A stretch of 64,000 bases of DNA from CAYMAI01 sp964388445. Its GTDB lineage: Bacteria > 4484-113 > JAGGVC01. Made by a program: the position numbers and the translations under genes. Numbering within the stretch: the stretch's first letter is position 1; the number at the start of each line of letters is the position of its first letter. Shown in pieces: positions 7,021 to 15,797 of this stretch. Under the pieces are notes generated by a model, which saw only the letters and a list, made by a program, of their open reading frames with translations, was not told the origin of the DNA and did not search any database. The DNA is taken from the NCBI GenBank assembly GCA_964388445.1, contig CAYMAI010000002.1:62001-126000 (forward strand). The letters are read 5' to 3'.

Positions 7021-9009
7021 ATGGGAAAAGGGTATGCGGGTCTCGTCCGTTTTTCGACTGTCATTTCCTTCGCGGCGCTTGCCGCATGGCTTTGCACGAT
7101 CGAAGTTTCAATCGCCGCCGATCTCGATTACGCGACCGGTTTGAAATTCGGGGAAATTCGGGAGTCCGCGAAAGCGGAACCTTACGCCGGGTGGATTTCG
7201 CTAGTAAAAGCCGCGGCGATGCAGGAAGTGTCGCCGGTTCCCGTAACGAACTGGACTGCCGCCGCAGCGAAGGACGCGCGAATCGCGAAAGCCGCGGCGT
7301 TCATGTATGCATTGGACGAAGAGCCGGCGATGCTGGCGAAGTGGGAGGCGGCGATGGCGGAGCTTGCCGCCGTGCCGGACAGAAACGTCGAGGGAAACGA
7401 GCTTCTGCCGCTATGCAACGTGGCTCAAGACACCGCATTTTCGCTTTTGTTTATACGCAGAAGAATCCCGGCCGACGGCGAAAAATACGCGGCGGCGCAA
7501 GACACAGCGTACTTAATCACTACTTTACTGAACGGAAACAAGCCCGATTGGTATGCGGTGGCGAAGAACAATTGGGGAGTGCGCCAGTTTTCCTCGATTA
7601 AATCGTGCGCGATTATCCTGCGCGGGATGCCGGGAATGCCGCATCGAGCGCAAACGGTGGAAGACTTTTTTGCGTACTCGAGCGCCGAACTTCCGAAACA
7701 TATCGGTGCCCAACTCCTGCCCGGCTCGACGATACGCAACCTCGGCGGATGGGCGGAAGGCCATGGATATCTGGCGTATTCTCTAGACACTCTAATCGAC
7801 CTTTGGTGGCTCGAACTCAATTCGCTGGACGGCTTATCCGGCGCGATTTCGCTTGTCGCGGCGGATATTTCGGAATGGAGCGTTCTTTCGAGCGCGCCGG
7901 ACGGATACCGGCCCAATTTCGACGACAGCCCGATGGCGTATTTCCCGTCGAACAAAATCGCGAGCCTGGTGAAGCGCGAAAGCAGGATGCAGGCGGCGGA
8001 GTTGATGTGGGATTACGAGCGGCAAATCGAACACGCCGGATACACGGAATCCGACCCGATTATGGCGCTGTTTACTTACGACCCGGCAATCGTTCCGGCC
8101 GCGCCGTCCGAAGATTCGATGCTGCATTGGTACGACACGGGCACGGGCGATATGGCGATGCGCACCGGCTGGGAAGTGGACGACGGCTATGTGATGATGC
8201 GCATCGAAAAAGACCGGGCGCACTGGGGCGGCCTTGGCCACGAGCATTTCGACCCGCTTTCCATAGTTTTCTATGGGCATTTGCCGTATAAGGGCGAGTG
8301 GGTTTTGATCGACGGCGGATATATCAACTGGGAAAATCGCGAGCGCGTGGCGACTGCGGACAATCACAACATTCTGCTCGTGGACGGCGGCGGGCCGGAT
8401 TGGACCGCGCCCGTTCCCGGCGGCGAAGTGACCGGAGTTTTTCTCAAAAAAGCGAGCATACATATGCCCGGATATACCGGCGGCGTTCCGCAAGGCTATT
8501 TCGGCGGCGCGACCACGAAGTATCGCGGCGTCGAGTGGAAGCGCGAAGTTCTATTCGTCAAATACGACATGCTATTTATACGGGACACGGTGAAGCCGCT
8601 TGCGAAAGGCGAGCCGAAGCGGCTGACGTTTCCGTGGCATTTGAATATGTCCACCGATAAACCGCTTGCGGACGGATACGCGGGGGCAAAACTTGGCGGC
8701 AGGTTTCACGAGGTTTATTTCGAGCTGCCCGGCGAAAAGGTTTCGAGCATCGAGTTTTACAGCGAAACTCCGCTGGAAATCGGCTTTCGGGCGGACGAAC
8801 ACTCGTTCAAATACGGAGAAGTCAAAGATCACGGCGTCGCGGAAGTAACCTGCCCCGCGGACGCGTTCGCTAACCGCGGCGAATTCACGCTATATACGCT
8901 CGTTTGCGTTTGGGACGGCAGCGGATATCTGGGCGGATGGGATCCCCCCGAAACGATACCGCAAATCATCGCGGACGTCTGGCGGCAGACGGAAGGCATT
9001 AGCCCTTAA
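7021..9009 (+). CDS. heparinase II/III-like polysaccharide lyase family protein
   Basis: 662 residues with an N-terminal signal peptide (hydrophobic stretch about 10-32, AADLDY after it). The middle part (about 60-360) is helical, as in the alpha/alpha toroid of chondroitin and heparinase-type lyases. The C-terminal half has the heparinase II/III-like beta-sheet signature: GHEHFDPLSIVFYG, then WVLIDGGY and ADNHNILLVDGGG. It is likely exported and cleaves or binds acidic polysaccharide; the substrate cannot be told. Its last 11 bp overlap the end of the M16 peptidase gene on the other strand. No sulfatase or PUL partner is next to it. Confidence 0.75.
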   Translation: MGKGYAGLVRFSTVISFAALAAWLCTIEVSIAADLDYATGLKFGEIRESAKAEPYAGWISLVKAAAMQEVSPVPVTNWTAAAAKDARIAKAAAFMYALDEEPAMLAKWEAAMAELAAVPDRNVEGNELLPLCNVAQDTAFSLLFIRRRIPADGEKYAAAQDTAYLITTLLNGNKPDWYAVAKNNWGVRQFSSIKSCAIILRGMPGMPHRAQTVEDFFAYSSAELPKHIGAQLLPGSTIRNLGGWAEGHGYLAYSLDTLIDLWWLELNSLDGLSGAISLVAADISEWSVLSSAPDGYRPNFDDSPMAYFPSNKIASLVKRESRMQAAELMWDYERQIEHAGYTESDPIMALFTYDPAIVPAAPSEDSMLHWYDTGTGDMAMRTGWEVDDGYVMMRIEKDRAHWGGLGHEHFDPLSIVFYGHLPYKGEWVLIDGGYINWENRERVATADNHNILLVDGGGPDWTAPVPGGEVTGVFLKKASIHMPGYTGGVPQGYFGGATTKYRGVEWKREVLFVKYDMLFIRDTVKPLAKGEPKRLTFPWHLNMSTDKPLADGYAGAKLGGRFHEVYFELPGEKVSSIEFYSETPLEIGFRADEHSFKYGEVKDHGVAEVTCPADAFANRGEFTLYTLVCVWDGSGYLGGWDPPETIPQIIADVWRQTEGISP

Positions 9010-11722
9010 CCACCAGCACCAGCAGCCTGTCCTGCGCGAAGTATTTCATCGCGGCTGCTTGGACGCTTTCCGGTGTGGCGGCGCCTATGAGCGAGTCGAA
9101 CTTCGAGTGGAAATCGAAGCCCGCGCCTGTCATTTCCCATTGCCCATACTTTAAAAGCTGGTCGGCGGTTTTTTCGAGCGCGACGGTTTGAAAACCGGTG
9201 ACGAAGCCTTTCACTTTTTCAAGTTCGCTCGCGGGCGCAGGCGCGCCTGCAGCGCGCTGAATTTGATCGCTTATTGCATCGAAAATAAGGCGTTCGTTTG
9301 CGGGCGAGTATCCGAGATACAACGTCAGCGCGCCGCCGGAACGCCAAGGTTCGAACGCGCCGACGCTGCGATATGCAAGTCCTTTTTCATATACGATTTC
9401 TTCGAATGCGCGAAGCGAAAGAAGCGAGCCGAGCGTCATCAGCGAGCCGTATTCGGAATCCTGCCCGTTTTCGATTCCCGTGGCGGCCGCGCCGATAATC
9501 GCCAAGTTTTGCTGGCGCTGAAGCTTTACCGAATGCGTGCCGGTCAGCCCGATTGCGGACGGCGGCGTGACCGGCGCGAAAGGCGCGCCCGAGCCGCGGC
9601 AAATCGAGCCGACTGAAGATACGGGGTCGTCGAAAAAGCCCGCGCGCTTCGCGTCGCCGACGAGGATGAGAACCGAGCCGGCCGGATTGCTCATTCTATC
9701 CCAGTGCGCCTTGACGTCGCCGGGGCCGATTGCGGCGACGGATTTCGGACTGCCTAGCGGCGGATTCGAATATGGATGGCCCTGAAACGCGAATTGCCTG
9801 AAACCTTCGACTCCCGCGCTCACGATGTCTTCCGAAAATGCCGATATTCCTGCAAGCTGAGAGTTTTTCGCCTCTTGCACTGCCGCGCCGGTGAGTGCGG
9901 GATTTTCCACGAGCGATTTTAAAAACCCGATTCCGTTTTCCGCGTCATTCGCGATAGTCGTAATGAACACGCAGGAAAAATCGCGCTCGACGCCTATGCC
10001 GAAGTTTCCGCCGAGCGCGGCGATGCGGGTGCGAACGTCCTGGCGCGACATCGACGCAGTGCCGTATTCGAGGAGCGAAAGCGTGAGGCTGGTCAGCCCT
10101 TCCTTGCCTGCCGGGTCGTGCGCGCTGCCCGCCGGGAAAAACACGCCCGCCGAAAATATTTCCGCGCCGGGCTTGTTCACGATAATCAGTTTCATTCCGT
10201 CGGGAAGCGTCACGGATTTGTTGTCAGATGCCGCGGGTCTAGGAGGCGCGCCGGTGCCGCGGCGGGAAGCGGCGGCGTCGGGATAAAGCGTTTTGGAGAA
10301 ATCGGGAGGGCCGGGGTTCGGAAGTTTTTCGAGCGCGGATTCGAGCGCGGCCTCGCCGCCCGTCCCGAAACCGGCCTGCGGGCGAAAATAAACGATGCGG
10401 CAGTTTTCCGCCGCGAAGTAGGAATTGAGAACGCGTTTTACGTCCGCAGCCGTTACCGCGCGCAGATTCTGGACGTAATTCAGATAATAATCAGGATTGC
10501 CGTATGTAATCGCTTCGCCGATGAGGCGCGCGCGCTCGAGCGTGCCTTCTTGGTAAAACTTCACCGCGAGTTCGAGAATTGAAACGGCGGAGCGAACTTC
10601 GGCATCGGTCACTCCGTTCGCGGCGGCTTCGGCGATTACGTTTATCACGGCGGCGGCCGCGTCGTTCATCGTACCCGTCCTTGGCGGCGCTACGTAGAAA
10701 ATAAACGTGCCTGCGTCGCGAAACGGCTGGTAGCCGCCCCATACGCCGAGGACGGCGCTTCCTTTAATCGCATTCAAGCGTGCCGTGCCGCCGGTTAACA
10801 GAATGTTTTCCGCCACTTCCAGCGCATATCTGTCGGGATGGCGAAAGCCGGGCATGACGAACCCGAGGTTGAGTTGAGCGGCGTTCGATTTGCCGGTCAC
10901 GTCTTTGCCGCCGAATCCGGGAAATGCGTTTGCGGGTTTTTTCCATTCCGGTTTTGCGCCGCCGGTTTTCCAGCCGGACGTTTTGCGCCGGATTAGGTCT
11001 ATCGCTTGCGCGGGATTGACGTCGCCGGAAACGACTATCGTCGTATTGCCGGGTGAATAAAAACCGGAATAATACTTAACGAAATCGTCGCGAGTATATC
11101 TGGAAATCGCTTCCGGCGTGCCGATGATACGTTTTCCGAGTCTGCTGCCGGGAAACATGAAACCGAGCGATTCCTCCCAGCCGAAAATGTCGAAATCGTC
11201 GAGCCTTTGGCCGATTTCTTCGGTGATTACGGATTTTTCCAGCCGGACGCCTTCCTCGGGAAGCGTAAGATTTTGAAGGCTGTCGGTAAGCGTATCCACC
11301 GCATTTTCGAAGTGCGCGGACGGCGCTTTATTGTAAAAGTGAGTGTAGTCGTACCATGTGCCCGCGCTGGTCATACCGCCGACGGCGATAATTTCGTCGC
11401 GATTGGCGCGCGGCGGGCGATTGGTCGAGCCGCGATAAAACATATGTTCGAAAAAATGCGCGATGCCCCACGTCGAATCGTCTTCAGCAAGGCTGCCGGC
11501 GTTAATCCAGGCGTCGACCGTGACAATCGGTTTCGAACGGTCTTCCCAAACGGCGACGGTCAGCCCGTTTTCGAGCTTTTCGATCGTAAGCGCCTTGTCC
11601 GCTCCTTCGAGCGCGAACGCGCCGGCCACGCCAAATTGAAGAAAAAAGAGCAGCAAAGACGAAAAAATACTTTTGCAAAGCAATTGCTTCGGCAGCAGTT
11701 TCTTGGAAGTTCTTGCGGCCAC
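8999..11722 (-). CDS. M16 (insulinase/pitrilysin) family zinc peptidase, exported
   Basis: 907 residues, two tandem M16 halves in one chain. An N-terminal signal segment (about 18-38) indicates export. The first half has the inverted zinc motif HFFEH (His89, Glu92, His93) and the distal Glu169 in the VITEE stretch, so it should be active. The second half (from about residue 505, VTLPDGMKLIIVNKPG) keeps the fold but lacks the motif, as in the usual non-catalytic half. The start is a GTG at 11722 with only a weak ribosome site. It probably degrades peptides in the periplasm or at the surface. It converges with the heparinase-like gene and overlaps it by 11 bp. Confidence 0.9.
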   Translation of the reverse strand: MAARTSKKLLPKQLLCKSIFSSLLLFFLQFGVAGAFALEGADKALTIEKLENGLTVAVWEDRSKPIVTVDAWINAGSLAEDDSTWGIAHFFEHMFYRGSTNRPPRANRDEIIAVGGMTSAGTWYDYTHFYNKAPSAHFENAVDTLTDSLQNLTLPEEGVRLEKSVITEEIGQRLDDFDIFGWEESLGFMFPGSRLGKRIIGTPEAISRYTRDDFVKYYSGFYSPGNTTIVVSGDVNPAQAIDLIRRKTSGWKTGGAKPEWKKPANAFPGFGGKDVTGKSNAAQLNLGFVMPGFRHPDRYALEVAENILLTGGTARLNAIKGSAVLGVWGGYQPFRDAGTFIFYVAPPRTGTMNDAAAAVINVIAEAAANGVTDAEVRSAVSILELAVKFYQEGTLERARLIGEAITYGNPDYYLNYVQNLRAVTAADVKRVLNSYFAAENCRIVYFRPQAGFGTGGEAALESALEKLPNPGPPDFSKTLYPDAAASRRGTGAPPRPAASDNKSVTLPDGMKLIIVNKPGAEIFSAGVFFPAGSAHDPAGKEGLTSLTLSLLEYGTASMSRQDVRTRIAALGGNFGIGVERDFSCVFITTIANDAENGIGFLKSLVENPALTGAAVQEAKNSQLAGISAFSEDIVSAGVEGFRQFAFQGHPYSNPPLGSPKSVAAIGPGDVKAHWDRMSNPAGSVLILVGDAKRAGFFDDPVSSVGSICRGSGAPFAPVTPPSAIGLTGTHSVKLQRQQNLAIIGAAATGIENGQDSEYGSLMTLGSLLSLRAFEEIVYEKGLAYRSVGAFEPWRSGGALTLYLGYSPANERLIFDAISDQIQRAAGAPAPASELEKVKGFVTGFQTVALEKTADQLLKYGQWEMTGAGFDFHSKFDSLIGAATPESVQAAAMKYFAQDRLLVLVVKG

Positions 11723-11913
11723 CTTACTTCACCCCAATTTTGATTTGCGATTCATATTTTGGAAGGGTATATATTACACCAATTCAGATAAGTGGGAGTA
11801 CTGATTTTGGCTCTCGCTTTCACTTGGACTTGATAGAAACATTGACACCAATGACGCTCCTTGTTACGCTTCATTTTCGAGTATGCAAAATTACGTTGAA
11901 CGGGTCGGGCAAT

Positions 11914-12654
11914 ATGGCAACCAAAACAAAGATTTACGCGTTTATCGATGAAAGCGGAGACGAAAATCTAAAGTCCATCGACCCTAACTATCCCGTTTTT
12001 GTTTTGGGTTCAGTTATTATGGACGCCGAATACCACGACTCCACCGCGCACAAGCTTTTAACATCCCTAAAGGCAAAGTATTGCCTGCCTGGAATAATTT
12101 TGCACACGGCTGAAATGGCAAGATGTAAAGGCAGCTGGTCATTCTTGAAAGACCCAGAAGTTCGCCGCAAGTTTTACTCGGAACTTAACGATTTGATTGG
12201 GCAATTGGACTTTCAACTTGTTTATTGCCTGCTTGACATACCTGCCGCTTTAAGCAAATGGAGCCCAAAACAAAGGCAGCCGTATGCTTGGCTCATTAGT
12301 CCATTACTGGATGCGATTTACAAATCTGCAGGCACGCAATCCTACGTGGAAATCTATGTCGAATCTAGGCAACCCTCGCAAGATAGGATTGTGGAAGCGG
12401 AGTTTAACCGCGTTATGGAAATTGGCACAAATCGTGTCAGCTCAAAATCCCTAAAGGCGAAATTTGCACAAAAGCCAAGCTTTTTGGGCAAGTCCGCCAA
12501 TCCCGGGGCGGAACTCGCGGACTTGTCGCTTTCGAGCGCAGGCAGACATTATTTGGGAAAGAAAGGGATTCTCGACTTTGAGGCATTGAAAACCAAGTTG
12601 CCGGCTTCTACAGGGCAACCGGAAGATAGTATTGCCAAGCAAGTTTTTCCATAA
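11914..12654 (+). CDS. DUF3800 domain protein
   Basis: 246 residues from the ATG at 11914. The N-terminal IYAFIDESGDEN is the hallmark of DUF3800 proteins, which share an RNase H-like fold and often lie in mobile or defence-related DNA. Further acidic residues that could build a metal site are present (for example DAIYKSAGTQSYVEIYVES). The frame is open upstream to 11713, but the homology begins at MATKTKIYAF. Codon use is more AT-rich than in the flanking genes, and no partner gene is adjacent, so transfer is plausible. The biochemical function is unknown. Confidence 0.75.
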   Translation: MATKTKIYAFIDESGDENLKSIDPNYPVFVLGSVIMDAEYHDSTAHKLLTSLKAKYCLPGIILHTAEMARCKGSWSFLKDPEVRRKFYSELNDLIGQLDFQLVYCLLDIPAALSKWSPKQRQPYAWLISPLLDAIYKSAGTQSYVEIYVESRQPSQDRIVEAEFNRVMEIGTNRVSSKSLKAKFAQKPSFLGKSANPGAELADLSLSSAGRHYLGKKGILDFEALKTKLPASTGQPEDSIAKQVFP

Positions 12655-12793
12655 AGCGGGGCCAGTGTCCGCATTGCAGCTACTGACCCGCAATCCTATT
12701 ATACCCGCGATTTCCTTTCAGTCAAGCGGGCGGCGAGCCGTGATACTATACGCGGCCTGCGGCAGCTTGGGCGGGCGTTTTTTCGGATGGAAT

Positions 12794-14197
12794 ATGGCGA
12801 AATTATTACTTAAGGGCGGACGTCTTTACGACTTCGGCCCGCGCATAGACGAAATAGGCGACTTGCTTATCGAAAACGGCAGAATCGCCAAAATCGGACG
12901 GTTTTCAGCCGTACCCGAAGGCGCGCTGCCATCCGGCGCATGGCGCGAGTTCGATTTCGAGGGCATTCTCGTACTCAACTGCGAGGGGATGATAGTAAGT
13001 CCGGGATTTATCGACCTTCACGTGCATTTGCGCGAGCCGGGCGGCGAGGCGAAAGAAACCGTAGAAACAGGAACGAAGGCGGCGGTCCGGGGCGGATTCA
13101 CGTTCGTATGCGCGATGCCGAATACGAAGCCGCCGTGCGCCACGGCCGAAGTTGCGGATTTCGTTTTCGAGGCGGCGGACGCGGCGGGAAACTGCCGGGT
13201 GATGCCGATTTTTTCGCTGACGACGGACAGGCGCGGAATCGAAACGTCGCATTTCGAGCACGCGGCGGCGCGCGGAATAACGCTGTTTTCCGACGACGGC
13301 AGCGACGTCGAAGATTCCGGCGTGCTCGCGACGGCAATGCGCGAGCTTACGAAATATCCGGCCACGCTCGCGGTGCACGCGGAGGACGCGCGGCTTTCGC
13401 GCGTGGCGTCGATGCATGAAGGCGAAGTGTCGAAAAGGATGAAAGTTAGCGGGATTCCGCCAACGAGCGAGACGGTCGCCGTGGCGAGAGCGATTATACT
13501 CGCGGAATATTACGGCGCCGCGCTGCACATTTGCCACGTGTCTGCGGAAGGCTCGGTCGAGCTTATCCGGTGGGCGAAGGCGAAAAGGCTGCCTGTGACC
13601 GCGGAAGTAACGCCGTCGCATCTGCTGCTGACGGACGAGGCTGTAGAACGACTCGGCTCGGTCGCGAAAGTAAATCCCCCGCTGAGAGGCGAGAAGGACA
13701 GGCGGTCGCTTATCGCGGCGCTGGCGGACGGGACGATCGACTGTATCGCGACCGACCATGCGCCGCACTTGCTGGACGAGAAGCGAAAGTCGCTAAGGTT
13801 CGCGCCGTTCGGAATTGCGGGGCTCGAAACTTGCGCGGGCCTCGTTTGGAAATATCTGGTGCTGGAAAACAAACTGCCGATGCAGCGGTTTTTCGACGCG
13901 CTGGTAACGCGCCCGGCGCATATACTTACCGCCAATCAGCTGCCCAGAAGCGAAAAATCGCTGCCGCAACTTACAAAACGCGGCGAAGAATTTTACGGGC
14001 TAGTAAAATCGGGACTCGGCACTTTGCGCGAAGGCGCGCCTGCGGACATCACGGTTTTCAATCCCGATGCGGAGTGGACGGTGGAGCCGTCGACATTCGC
14101 GACGAAAGCCAAGTTCACGCCGTTCAAGGGCTGGAAGGCGCAGGGCCGCGCAGAGTTTACGATTGTTGCCGGCGAGATTAAACACAGCGCCGTTTAA
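12794..14197 (+). CDS. pyrC: dihydroorotase
   Basis: 467 residues. A class I dihydroorotase of the amidohydrolase superfamily that interconverts carbamoyl-aspartate and dihydroorotate in pyrimidine synthesis. Visible motifs are GFIDLHVHLREPG (metal ligands His-x-His), the MPNT loop, AVHAED, LHICHVSAEGS and IATDHAPH (the catalytic Asp and metal site). The start MAKLLLKGGRLYD is chosen because homology begins there. A possible TACTAT -10 box lies at 12744-12749, giving a 44-nt leader. An insertion near residues 380-410 makes it slightly longer than usual. The other pyrimidine genes are not in the window. Confidence 0.92.
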   Translation: MAKLLLKGGRLYDFGPRIDEIGDLLIENGRIAKIGRFSAVPEGALPSGAWREFDFEGILVLNCEGMIVSPGFIDLHVHLREPGGEAKETVETGTKAAVRGGFTFVCAMPNTKPPCATAEVADFVFEAADAAGNCRVMPIFSLTTDRRGIETSHFEHAAARGITLFSDDGSDVEDSGVLATAMRELTKYPATLAVHAEDARLSRVASMHEGEVSKRMKVSGIPPTSETVAVARAIILAEYYGAALHICHVSAEGSVELIRWAKAKRLPVTAEVTPSHLLLTDEAVERLGSVAKVNPPLRGEKDRRSLIAALADGTIDCIATDHAPHLLDEKRKSLRFAPFGIAGLETCAGLVWKYLVLENKLPMQRFFDALVTRPAHILTANQLPRSEKSLPQLTKRGEEFYGLVKSGLGTLREGAPADITVFNPDAEWTVEPSTFATKAKFTPFKGWKAQGRAEFTIVAGEIKHSAV

Positions 14198-14308
14198 CAT
14201 TCGATTTCAAACTGATTCCCAATTTGCGCCGCGTGCAGGCCGGAATTGGATGGCGAATCATGCGCATAAACAAACTCGCGGCGGCGTTGTGATAACATTT
14301 TGGCGGTT

Positions 14309-15583
14309 ATGCTGTCTGCAAGAGAACAAGTCGAGATTTTGATGCGCGGAACGAAATTCGCGGACGAGAGCGCCGAGTATGGCGATCCCGAAGGCGAAAG
14401 CAATCTGCGCAAAATTGCCGCGCAAGAGCTTGAACGTCGAATCGATAAGGCCGCGAAGGAAAACCGCCCGCTGCGCGTTTATCTCGGCGTCGATCCTACG
14501 CGCGAAAGCCTGCACATCGGGCATATGGTGCCCGCGCAAAAACTGAGGCAGTTTCAGCAGTTTGGGCATCGGGCGATTTTTCTTGTCGGCGACTATACGG
14601 CGCGCATCGGCGACCCTTCCGGCAGGAGCAAGGAGCGGCCGTTTATCCCCGGCGAAGAAATCGACCGGATGGCGAAACTTTACGGCGACCAGGCGTTCAA
14701 GCTGCTCGACCGCGAGAAAACCGAAATCAGGTACAACAGCGAATGGCTGGCTGGTTTGAATTTCGAAAGCCTTATTAAAATCGCGGCGATATTTCCCGTG
14801 AAACAATTGATTGCCCGGCGCGATTTCCAAAACCGGATGGAAGCGGGCGAGGAATTCAGATTTCACGAAATGCTGTATGCGCTGATGCAAGGATACGACG
14901 CGTATATGCTCAAATGCGACGTGCAAATCGGCGCTTACGACCAACATTTCAATTTGCTCGCAGGGCGTGCGATACAAGAGCATTTCGGCGACGCGCCGCA
15001 TATTATGCTAACGATGCCGCTTCTCGCAGGAACGGACGGCAGAAAGATGAGCAAGAGCGCGGGGAATACGATAGATTTGATGGACAAGCCGGAAGATATG
15101 TACGGCAAGTGTATGCGGATTTCGGACGATTTATTGCCGCAGTATATCGAACTCGCGAGCGATTTTGCGCCGGAAGAAAAGGACGCTTTACGCGCGCGTC
15201 TCGACAGCGGCGAAAACCCGATGAACGTTAAAAAGGAAGTGGCGTTCAACGTAACATTTCAATATCACGGTGAAGCAGAAGCTTGGTACGCAGATAATTA
15301 TTTCAAGTTGTATGTTCAAAAGGCAATGAGAACTGACGATATAGTGACGGATTTGATAGTCGACGAAGAATATTTGAATGGTAGTTATACTTTGTTCGAG
15401 TTTATAATCAAATTGCAGCTGTTCAGTGGAAGCCGAAGGGAGCTAAGAAGATTATTTGACCAAGGCGGAGTTCGTGTAAATGACATTCAGGTTACAAATC
15501 CTTTCGATGATATTGCCGATTATATTCCTGGTCTATGGCAAATTGGAAAGCGTAATTTGTGGAAACTTGTTCGAGAGAAATAA
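14309..15583 (+). CDS. tyrS: tyrosyl-tRNA synthetase
   Basis: 424 residues. It charges tRNA-Tyr in translation. The class I signatures are HIGH (69-72) and KMSKS (246-250), and the sequence FLVGDYTARIGDPSGRSKERP is typical of the TyrZ-type subgroup. The C-terminus ends in an S4-like RNA-binding domain (SGSRRELRRLFDQGGVRVND). The ATG at 14309 is used; an in-frame TTG at 14300 is possible. From about position 15240 (residue about 311) to the stop, codon use becomes clearly AT-richer, although the reading frame and domain order are intact. The 3' third may have been replaced by recombination. Confidence 0.93.
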   Translation: MLSAREQVEILMRGTKFADESAEYGDPEGESNLRKIAAQELERRIDKAAKENRPLRVYLGVDPTRESLHIGHMVPAQKLRQFQQFGHRAIFLVGDYTARIGDPSGRSKERPFIPGEEIDRMAKLYGDQAFKLLDREKTEIRYNSEWLAGLNFESLIKIAAIFPVKQLIARRDFQNRMEAGEEFRFHEMLYALMQGYDAYMLKCDVQIGAYDQHFNLLAGRAIQEHFGDAPHIMLTMPLLAGTDGRKMSKSAGNTIDLMDKPEDMYGKCMRISDDLLPQYIELASDFAPEEKDALRARLDSGENPMNVKKEVAFNVTFQYHGEAEAWYADNYFKLYVQKAMRTDDIVTDLIVDEEYLNGSYTLFEFIIKLQLFSGSRRELRRLFDQGGVRVNDIQVTNPFDDIADYIPGLWQIGKRNLWKLVREK

Positions 15584-15797
15584 TAATTACTATACATTTG
15601 AAGAACAGCTGTTCCTATATCTACCATCATTTCTTCATATAAGAGCGATGCTGAATTATGAAAACACTAGACCGAAATCCTCAAAACGTGGCGACTTACT
15701 ATCCATTGCATTTTGGAATCGTGGTGAGGCGGCGAGTACGCGCTCGTCGAGTGCGGATAGTCGAGCCCGGTTAGTCAACAAGCTTGGTTTCGATGAA
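15584..15797. other. AT-rich intergenic segment without a recognisable gene
   Basis: The first 130 bp continue the AT-rich composition of the tyrS 3' end; the rest returns to the local GC. Short frames exist but have no ribosome site or recognisable product. It could be the remnant of an inserted fragment. Confidence 0.35.
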
